NCBI GenBank assembly: GCA_002690755.1 | Contig: NZFT01000037.1 | Coordinates: forward strand, 16,729-22,309 | Reading direction: 5' to 3' | DNA from: Phycisphaerae bacterium | GTDB lineage: Bacteria > Planctomycetota > Phycisphaerae > Phycisphaerales > SM1A02 | Length of the DNA stretch: 5,581 nt | In this document: positions 1-4,615 of the stretch, piece after piece | Numbering within the stretch: position 1 is the first letter of the stretch | How the letters are laid out: the number at the start of each line of letters is the position of its first letter | Made by a program: the position numbers and the translations under genes | Notes under the pieces: model-generated | Seen by the model: only the letters and a program-made list of their open reading frames with translations | What the model was told of the DNA's origin: nothing | Database searches by the model: none

Positions 1-813
1 GGTCGAAACCTGCACTTCGGCATTCGCGAGTTCGCGATGGCGGCGGCATGCAACGGGCTCTCGCTCTCGAAGGTCCGCTCCTACGGCGCCGGATTCCTGA
101 TCTTCAGCGACTACTGTCGGGCGGCGATCCGACTCGCGGCGTTGATGGAGATTCCGGTGATCTTCGTCTTCACCCACGACTCGATCGGGCTCGGTGAGGA
201 CGGTCCGACGCATCAGCCGATCGAGCACGTCCCATCGCTCCGGGCCATGCCCGGCATCATGGTCTTCCGGCCCTGCGATGCGAACGAGGTCGCGGAGTGC
301 TGGCGGGTGTTCATGCCGATGAAGCACGAGCCGGTGCTGCTCGCGCTTTCGCGGCAGAACCTGCCCACGCTCGACCGGACGAAGTACGCCTCGGCCCGCG
401 GCGTGGAGAAGGGCGGCTACACCCTCGCGGACTGCGAAGGAACGCCGGAAGTCCTCCTGATCGCGACCGGGAGCGAGGTCCATCCCTGCCTGGAGGCGCA
501 CGAACGCCTCGCGAGCGAGGGCGTCAGAAGCCGGGTGGTGAGCCTTCCATGCTGGACCCTGTTCGAACGACAGTCGGACGAATATCGAGAATCCGTGATT
601 CCCCTTTCGGTGCGGGCCCGGGTCTGCGTCGAACAGGCGGCGACCTTCGGCTGGGAACGCTACGCGGGGCTCGAAGGCGAGATCATCGGGATGACCCGCT
701 TCGGCGCCAGTGCACCGATCGCGGAGCTTCAGAAGGAATTCGGATTCGAACCCGAGAACGTGGTCGAAGCCGCGAGGCGGACCATGGCCCGGGTCTCGGG
801 AGGTGACGCGTGA
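1..813 (+). CDS. tkt: Transketolase, C-terminal part (5' end outside the window)
   Basis: Transketolase moves two-carbon ketol units between sugar phosphates using thiamine diphosphate, in the cytoplasmic non-oxidative pentose phosphate pathway. The frame is open from base 1, so the ATG at 37 is internal and about 270 residues are visible; a complete enzyme has about 660, so roughly the first 390 are missing. The visible part opens with GRNLHFGIREFAM, which carries the conserved Glu (visible residue 10) that activates the cofactor in this family. Next come FSDYCR, the family signature THDSIGLGEDGPTHQP (about residues 58-73) and the phosphate-binding motif SRQNLP (about 117-122). The C-terminal domain ends with the typical RFGASAP block (about 233-239). 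No key residue is missing. The stop overlaps the start of rpiB by 4 bp, which suggests co-transcription and translational coupling. Family assignment is very secure; orthology to one paralogue (tktA or tktB) cannot be judged. Confidence 0.97.
   Translation, partial: GRNLHFGIREFAMAAACNGLSLSKVRSYGAGFLIFSDYCRAAIRLAALMEIPVIFVFTHDSIGLGEDGPTHQPIEHVPSLRAMPGIMVFRPCDANEVAECWRVFMPMKHEPVLLALSRQNLPTLDRTKYASARGVEKGGYTLADCEGTPEVLLIATGSEVHPCLEAHERLASEGVRSRVVSLPCWTLFERQSDEYRESVIPLSVRARVCVEQAATFGWERYAGLEGEIIGMTRFGASAPIAELQKEFGFEPENVVEAARRTMARVSGGDA
798..806 (+). promoter_or_regulatory. Strong ribosome binding site of rpiB, inside the tkt 3' end
   Basis: GGGAGGTGA is nearly a full match to the anti-Shine-Dalgarno complement. 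It leaves 6 bases between GGAGG and the GTG at 810. It lies within the last codons of transketolase and decides the choice of GTG as the rpiB start, giving the GTGA stop/start overlap. Confidence 0.85.
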
Positions 814-1280
814 AGATCGCGATCGGATCGGACCACGCCGGCTTCGAACTGAAGGAGACCCTCCGGGTCTTCATCGAATCGCTGGGGCACGAGACCATCG
901 ACGTCGGAACCGATTCGACCGAGAGCGTCGACTATCCCGACTTCGCGGAAAAGGTCGCGATCGAGATCATCACCGGACGCGCGGCGCGGGGCGTGATGCT
1001 CTGCGGCTCCGGCGTCGGGGCGAGCGTGGCGGCGAACAAGGTGCCCGGCATCCGGGCCGCCAACTGCGAGGACTACTACTCGGCGCACCAGGGGGTCGAG
1101 CACGATGACATGAACATCCTCGTCCTCGGCGGCCGGATCGTCGGGTCGGCCCTGGCCGAAGACATGGTCCGCGGCTATCTCGGTGCGGTCTACACGGGCG
1201 AGTCGCGGCACGCCCGTCGACTGGAGAAGGTGATGGCGATCGAGTCGCGGGGCGACGAGTATCGCGCAATGCGACCCTGA
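810..1280 (+). CDS. rpiB: Ribose-5-phosphate isomerase B (RpiB/LacAB family)
   Basis: RpiB interconverts ribose 5-phosphate and ribulose 5-phosphate in the cytoplasm, supplying substrate for the neighbouring transketolase. The 156-residue product has the usual family length. Visible motifs are GSDHAG (residues 6-11, with Asp8 and His9), DYPDFA (41-46), CGSGVG (65-70, with Cys65 at the place of the catalytic base in the E. coli enzyme), ANKVPGIRA (75-83), the catalytic-His segment GVEHDDMN (95-102, His98) and the phosphate-binding arginine region SRHARRLE (132-139). Where E. coli RpiB has His-Asn-Asp, this protein has His-Asp-Asp, so one active-site Asn is replaced by Asp at residue 99. The start is a GTG overlapping the transketolase TGA, supported by a strong ribosome binding site. 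Related LacA/LacB isomerases and allose-6-phosphate isomerases share the fold, but the Cys motif and the tkt neighbour favour RpiB. Confidence 0.95.
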   Translation: MKIAIGSDHAGFELKETLRVFIESLGHETIDVGTDSTESVDYPDFAEKVAIEIITGRAARGVMLCGSGVGASVAANKVPGIRAANCEDYYSAHQGVEHDDMNILVLGGRIVGSALAEDMVRGYLGAVYTGESRHARRLEKVMAIESRGDEYRAMRP

Positions 1281-1316
1281 GCCCCCGATCGGATCATGAC
1301 GAGGCCGTCCGCCTCG

Positions 1317-1362
1317 AAAAAGACGACGCGCCGAGCGGTTCGCTCGACGCGTCGTCTTTTTT
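1317..1362. terminator. Bidirectional intrinsic terminator between rpiB and the FKBP gene
   Basis: AAAAA at 1317-1321 precedes GACGACGCG (1322-1330). An inner stem CGAGCG/CGCTCG (1332-1337 with 1341-1346) closes a GTT loop, and CGCGTCGTC (1348-1356) is followed by six T (1357-1362). The outer 9-bp arms are perfectly complementary and the inner 6-bp arms are too, separated by a single C/A mismatch. Because A and T tracts flank both sides, it reads as a terminator for rpiB on the + strand, 36 bases after its stop, and for the FKBP gene on the - strand. Confidence 0.93.
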
Positions 1363-1368
1363 CGGATC

Positions 1369-1388
1369 CTTCCGGACTCTTCCGGATC
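1369..1388. repeat. Two adjacent 10-bp near-copies containing CTTCCGGA
   Basis: CTTCCGGA occurs at 1369-1376 and again at 1379-1386, giving a direct repeat of period 10 immediately beside the bidirectional terminator. Each copy contains the palindrome TCCGGA. It lies downstream of the FKBP stop on the - strand. No function can be assigned; it may be chance in GC-rich DNA. Confidence 0.4.
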
Positions 1389-1429
1389 ATGGACTCACGG
1401 CCCCCGGAGGCGCCCGAAGTCGCCCGCGC

Positions 1430-2278
1430 TCAATCCATGGCGTCGATCAGTTCGACGTCGAAGATCAGGGTCGCCTTCGGGGGGATCGGGCCTCGGCCCG
1501 CAGGTCCGTAGGCGAGGTCGAAGGGGATCACCAGCTTCCGCTTGCCGCCCACTCGCATGCTTCCAACCCCTTCCGTCCAGCCCTTGATCACACCGTTGAG
1601 GGCGAAGTCGATGGGCTGTCCACGATCGACCGACGAGTCGAACTTGGTGCCATCGACCAGCCAGCCCGTGTAGTGGACCTTGACCTGCGATGCCGGACCG
1701 GCGGGGCTGTCGCCCGCGCCTTCTTCGAGATCGAAGTAGCTGAGTCCGCTGGGAAGGGTCACCATCTCCCGGTCACCGACCGCCTCGCCGGGGAATCGCG
1801 GAACGAGGGTGTCCGAGACCACGGCACCGGAGACCGCGTCGACCACGATGTCGTGTCGCTTGCCCTGGTTGTAGATCACGGTGGTGATGGTCGGGGGCTC
1901 GGCGTCGTCGTTCGTGTAGACCGCCTTGACGAGTCCGTCGATCTTCTCGATCGAAGTACGGATCGCGTCCGGGATCGAGATCATCGGTGCGGTGACCTTG
2001 CCACTGGCGCCGTCGACGATCACCTTGGTGGGCACGCCGTTGCGGCTGACCATCAACTCGTATTGGACCGCTTCGCCGTCGAAACGACAGGCGAGACTGC
2101 GGACCGTGCCGCCGGTCTTCTCCTCGGCCTGCTTCACCGCCTCCTGGGCGTTGACCGGCGCGGCCGCGAGCCGCTGCTCGACTTCGTAGGGATCGGGTGG
2201 AATGGTCGTGTAATCGGTGGTGTCTGGCATCGAGGTCATGAGAATGGCCGAGGTTGCGAGGAGGGCGAGGCTGTTCAT
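1430..2278 (-). CDS. FKBP-type peptidyl-prolyl cis-trans isomerase with two N-terminal PepSY-like repeats
   Basis: This 282-residue protein ends in a complete FKBP domain (about 170-282), which catalyses isomerisation of bonds before proline and can act as a folding chaperone. The expected pocket residues are present: Tyr203 in VHYTG, Phe213-Asp214 in KFDSS, Phe225, Val230-Ile231, Trp234 in KGWTEG, Tyr257 in LAYGP and Phe273. Residues 41-98 and 100-157 look like two tandem PepSY-type units, each a short helix followed by strands and ending in VDGASGKV or VDAVSGAV. A hydrophobic stretch at 3-17 suggests export, but it lacks basic residues and a clear cleavage site, so this is uncertain. The ATG at 2278 is the only usual start after an upstream in-frame stop, with GGAG at a spacing of 8. 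It converges on rpiB and diverges from the lipoprotein gene. The isomerase call is secure; the PepSY call rests on pattern only. Confidence 0.9.
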   Translation of the reverse strand: MNSLALLATSAILMTSMPDTTDYTTIPPDPYEVEQRLAAAPVNAQEAVKQAEEKTGGTVRSLACRFDGEAVQYELMVSRNGVPTKVIVDGASGKVTAPMISIPDAIRTSIEKIDGLVKAVYTNDDAEPPTITTVIYNQGKRHDIVVDAVSGAVVSDTLVPRFPGEAVGDREMVTLPSGLSYFDLEEGAGDSPAGPASQVKVHYTGWLVDGTKFDSSVDRGQPIDFALNGVIKGWTEGVGSMRVGGKRKLVIPFDLAYGPAGRGPIPPKATLIFDVELIDAMD

Positions 2279-2304
2279 CGAATCTGCTCCGGTGTTCCGG
2301 AAGG

Positions 2305-2327
2305 GACGACGTCGTCACGCGACGACG
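2305..2327. repeat. GACGAC/GTCGTC palindrome and stem-loop in the divergent promoter region
   Basis: GACGACGTCGTC at 2305-2316 is a perfect 12-bp palindrome. The right half can alternatively pair with a third half-site downstream: CGTCGTC (2310-2316), loop ACGC, GACGACG (2321-2327), a perfect 7-bp stem. Three half-sites in 23 bases could be an operator or a leader hairpin. GTCGTC is common in this GC-rich DNA because of codon use, so chance is possible. Confidence 0.45.
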
Positions 2328-2401
2328 GGAGGCGAATGGTAGTCCCCCGTGGATGCCGGGGATAGTCGGGTATCCTCGCGGGTCCACGACTGGCCCTGAA
2401 T

Positions 2402-2406
2402 GGAGG
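2402..2406 (+). promoter_or_regulatory. Ribosome binding site of the small lipoprotein gene
   Basis: GGAGG lies 6 bases before the ATG at 2413. It fixes the start at 2413 rather than at an upstream in-frame ATG at 2254, which would place 53 extra residues in front of the signal peptide and overlap the divergent FKBP gene. Confidence 0.8.
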
Positions 2407-2412
2407 CGGTTC

Positions 2413-2685
2413 ATGCGGAACATCGAACGTGCATTGGTCATCATGACGGTCGCGGGACTGACCGCGATCCTCGGATGCGAGGAATCGGTGGACGACGGTT
2501 TCGAACCGGCCGTCGACGGCACCCCGAGATCCACCCTCGGCAAGGCGAAGGGATTCGCGGAGGACACGATCGCGGACATGCAGGAACGCCAGGAGGCGAT
2601 CGGTCGGCAGGCCGACACCGTGTTCGACGACGCCGGGGCTCGCGAACTCGAGGATTCCGGTGACTTCCCCGACGGCGGTCGATGA
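2413..2685 (+). CDS. Small predicted lipoprotein of unknown function
   Basis: I do not recognise this 90-residue protein. It starts MRNIERALVIMTVAGLTAILGC: a basic N-region, a hydrophobic core at about 7-20 and a lipobox-like ILGC with Cys22 as the likely lipid-modified residue, so it is probably anchored in the cell envelope. The mature part is about 69 residues, acidic and hydrophilic. Residues 41-75 (from TLGKAKGFAEDT through RQADTVF) look like one amphipathic helix, and the tail is rich in Asp, Glu and Gly. There is no other Cys and no second membrane segment. A strong GGAGG supports the start, and codon use matches the neighbouring genes, which argues for a real gene. It diverges from the FKBP gene and ends just before the 15-bp tandem repeat. 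No function can be assigned. Confidence 0.8.
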   Translation: MRNIERALVIMTVAGLTAILGCEESVDDGFEPAVDGTPRSTLGKAKGFAEDTIADMQERQEAIGRQADTVFDDAGARELEDSGDFPDGGR

Positions 2686-2687
2686 GG

Positions 2688-2732
2688 CCGGGCTTCAACC
2701 GTCCGGGCTTCAACCGTCCGGGCTTCAACCGA
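2688..2732. repeat. Three tandem copies of a 15-bp unit between converging gene ends
   Basis: The unit CCGGGCTTCAACCGT occurs at 2688-2702 and 2703-2717, with a third copy at 2718-2732 differing only in its last base. The array begins 3 bases after the lipoprotein stop and runs into the last codons of the M29 aminopeptidase on the - strand. Because 15 is a multiple of 3, each copy puts a TGA in the aminopeptidase frame: the actual stop at 2727-2725 and further ones at 2712-2710 and 2697-2695. No T tract follows, so it is not a typical intrinsic terminator. Confidence 0.95.
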
Positions 2733-3846
2733 GCCGGTCGGGATTCAGATCGCGCAGGTCGTCGGTGACGAAGAGGCCGTCCTTTCGAATGGTCTCGTCG
2801 TCGAATCGAATCTCGCCACCACCGAAATCGGGTCGCTGGATGCAGACGAGGTCCCAGTGGATCTCACTTCGATTTCCGTTGTCGGCCTCGTCGTAGGCCT
2901 GCCCCGGCGTGAAGTGGAAACTGCCCGCGATCTTCTCGTCGAAGAGGATGTCCTTCATCGGATGAAGGATGTGCGGGTGGAAACCGATCGCGAACTCGCC
3001 GATGAACCGGGCGCCTTCGTCCGCATCGAAGATCTCCTCGAGTCGGTCCCCGCCGACGGTCGCCGACGACTCCACGATTCGCCCCTTCTCGAAGACCAGA
3101 CGGACGTTCTCGAACGGCACGCCGTGATAGATGGTGGCGGTGTTGTAGGCGACCACGCCCTCGATCGAGTCGCGGACCGGTGCGGTGAAGACCTCGCCGT
3201 CGGGGATGTTCATCTCCCCGCAACAGGCGACGGCGGGGATTCCCTTGATCGAGAATCGGAGATCGGTGTCGCCGGGGCCGACGATGTGGACACGGTCGGT
3301 TCGGTTCATGCGATCGACCAGCGCGGTGGCCGCGGTCGACATCCGGCCGTAGTCCAGACAGCACACGCGAAAGTAGAAGTCCTCGAACTCGTCGGTGCTC
3401 ATGCCGGCGAGCTGGGCCATCGAGGGGGTGGGCCAGCGCAGCACGCACCATTTCGTCCGCTTGACCCGTTCCTCGAAGTGGACGGGCTTCTGGTAGGTCC
3501 GACCGAAGAGGCTCATCGACGCTTCGTCGACGGACGCCATCTCGCTCGCGTTCTCTCCGCCGCGGACTCCGAGGTAGGCGTCCATCGCCTTCATCCGATG
3601 GGCGTCGATGTCCGCCCAGGTGCTGATCTGGGCCTCGTCGGCGCCGTCGACGAGGTTTCGCAGCACGCGGGTCGAGCGCAACGCGGCATGGGGATGCGCG
3701 CCGCGGGCCCGGGCGGCCTTCACCACGGCCGCGACGAACGCGTCGGGGGCGTCGAAGGACTCCACCAGCAGATGCTCGCCGGCGGTCAGTCGGGTGGAGT
3801 GGGAGACGAGGAGCTCCGCCAGTCGGTCGAATCGAGGGTCGTGCAT
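2725..3846 (-). CDS. M29-family metallo-aminopeptidase (AmpS/AmpT-like)
   Basis: The M29 (thermophilic aminopeptidase) family removes N-terminal residues from peptides with a two-metal centre, usually in the cytoplasm; there is no signal peptide here. The product is 373 residues, slightly shorter than the roughly 410 usual in the family. The N-terminus LAELLVSHSTRLTAGEHLLVES (8-29) is typical. Expected metal or catalytic positions are visible: Glu218 in PDGEVFTAP, Glu284 in IGEFAIG, His311 in SFHFTPG, Tyr318 in GQAY, and His330 and Asp332 in SEIHWDLV. The spacing Glu218-Glu284 fits the family. The ATG at 3846 is the only usual start after an in-frame stop at 3918-3916; its ribosome binding site is weak. 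It lies 69 bases after the HAD gene in the same direction and is probably co-transcribed. Its final codons run into the 15-bp repeat. Family is confident; substrate preference is unknown. Confidence 0.92.
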   Translation of the reverse strand: MHDPRFDRLAELLVSHSTRLTAGEHLLVESFDAPDAFVAAVVKAARARGAHPHAALRSTRVLRNLVDGADEAQISTWADIDAHRMKAMDAYLGVRGGENASEMASVDEASMSLFGRTYQKPVHFEERVKRTKWCVLRWPTPSMAQLAGMSTDEFEDFYFRVCCLDYGRMSTAATALVDRMNRTDRVHIVGPGDTDLRFSIKGIPAVACCGEMNIPDGEVFTAPVRDSIEGVVAYNTATIYHGVPFENVRLVFEKGRIVESSATVGGDRLEEIFDADEGARFIGEFAIGFHPHILHPMKDILFDEKIAGSFHFTPGQAYDEADNGNRSEIHWDLVCIQRPDFGGGEIRFDDETIRKDGLFVTDDLRDLNPDRLG

Positions 3847-3915
3847 GGGATCTCGGAGGGTTGAAGTGGAATTCCCCCGGCGGGCGGGGAGCGGGTCTGA
3901 TCGTTCTTCGATCGG

Positions 3916-4596
3916 TCAATGACCATCGAGGAGTCGAAGGAAATCGGCCGGACGAAGCACGTCGAATCGATCGACGACCAGATCCGCGTGGACGAGTTCC
4001 GCGGCGGTTCGACCGGTGGAGATGATCCCGATCGACGACATTTCGCCGGCCTGCGCCGCGTCGATTCCCGCACCGGCATCCTCCACGACCACGCATCGGT
4101 TCGGGGAGACGCCGAGGCGTTCCGCGGCCAGCAGGAAGACCTCGGGGTCCGGCTTTCCGTGGACGACCTCACCGCCGCAGACCGAGGCGTCGAGGAGGTC
4201 CCCGATTCCGAGGCGATCGACCGCGAGTTCGAGGTTCTCCCGCGGGGCGCTGGTGCCGATCGCCACCGCGAAGCCGCGTTCGCGAAGACCGGTGATGAGT
4301 TCGGGGACCCCGGGCATCGCCGGGAACACCCGTTCGAGTTCCGTCCGGAAGTCCGTTTCCTTCGATTCGGCGACACGTTCGATCGTCTCGTCATCCGGCT
4401 CCGGTCTGCCTTCGTCGGACCAGAACCGACGGATGATCGCGGGATTGGTCCGCCCGAAACTCCACGCGAACATGGCCGGCGTGAGTTCGATGCCGTTCGC
4501 GGCACACGCGGTCCGCCACGCGGCGTGATGCGCGTCGTAGGTGTCGATCAGCGTGCCGTCGAGATCGAAGATCGCAGCGTGGGTGGGTTCGGGCAT
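3916..4596 (-). CDS. HAD-superfamily hydrolase, beta-phosphoglucomutase-like subgroup
   Basis: HAD enzymes of this type transfer or remove phosphate through an aspartyl-phosphate intermediate in the cytoplasm. With the start at 4596 the protein has 226 residues, normal for the group. Motif I is FDLDGTL (10-16; Asp11 nucleophile, Asp13 acid/base). Motif II is GTSAP (114-118), motif III is Lys148 in HGKPDP, and motif IV is VVVEDAGAGIDAA (169-181; Glu172, Asp173). A helical cap lies at about 18-92. AHHAAW (22-27) resembles the His-x-x-Ala-Trp of beta-phosphoglucomutase, but the Arg of that enzyme's cap loop appears to be Asn51 here, so a phosphatase is as likely as a mutase. I chose 4596 over the in-frame ATG at 4680 because the longer form would overlap the aldolase by 65 bp and add a low-complexity tail before the conserved fold. 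It starts 19 bases after the aldolase stop, which suggests one operon. Confidence 0.9.
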   Translation of the reverse strand: MPEPTHAAIFDLDGTLIDTYDAHHAAWRTACAANGIELTPAMFAWSFGRTNPAIIRRFWSDEGRPEPDDETIERVAESKETDFRTELERVFPAMPGVPELITGLRERGFAVAIGTSAPRENLELAVDRLGIGDLLDASVCGGEVVHGKPDPEVFLLAAERLGVSPNRCVVVEDAGAGIDAAQAGEMSSIGIISTGRTAAELVHADLVVDRFDVLRPADFLRLLDGH

Positions 4597-4615
4597 GGTG
4601 TTCTTCGGAGGGGCG

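Larger units (their letters stand above)
2279..2412. promoter_or_regulatory. Divergent intergenic region with candidate promoters for the FKBP and lipoprotein genes
   Basis: These 134 bases separate two divergent starts and must hold both promoters. Toward the lipoprotein, TATCCT at 2371-2376 is a possible -10 element, but no good -35 box sits 16-18 bases upstream. Toward the FKBP gene, the - strand reads TACCAT at 2341-2336, a 4-of-6 match to a -10 element, again without a convincing -35. If that site is used, the palindrome at 2305-2327 would lie at the beginning of the FKBP transcript. The promoter elements are weak guesses; the presence of promoters here is inferred from gene orientation. 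Confidence 0.4.

Noticed and set aside
683..1269. Opposite-strand open frames across the end of tkt and rpiB
   Set aside because: They lie antisense to two well-identified enzymes and have Arg/Pro-rich low-complexity translations with no motif.
2254..2412. Upstream start at 2254 for the lipoprotein gene
   Set aside because: The extra residues overlap the divergent FKBP gene and would bury the signal peptide; the GGAGG before 2413 supports the shorter form.
2688..2732. CRISPR array or repeat-protein coding region at the 15-bp repeats
   Set aside because: The units are only 15 bp, directly adjoining and without spacers; the frames that translate them have no supporting gene structure.
2857..3864. 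Long open frame on the + strand opposite the aminopeptidase gene (335 codons)
   Set aside because: It is antisense to a clear M29 enzyme; long opposite-strand frames arise from G/C-rich third positions. Its Arg-, Asp- and Gly-rich translation shows no recognisable domain.
3899..3913. GATCG/CGATC inverted repeat just after the HAD stop as a terminator
   Set aside because: The stem is only 5 bp with a 5-base loop and no T tract, and GATCG is very common here.
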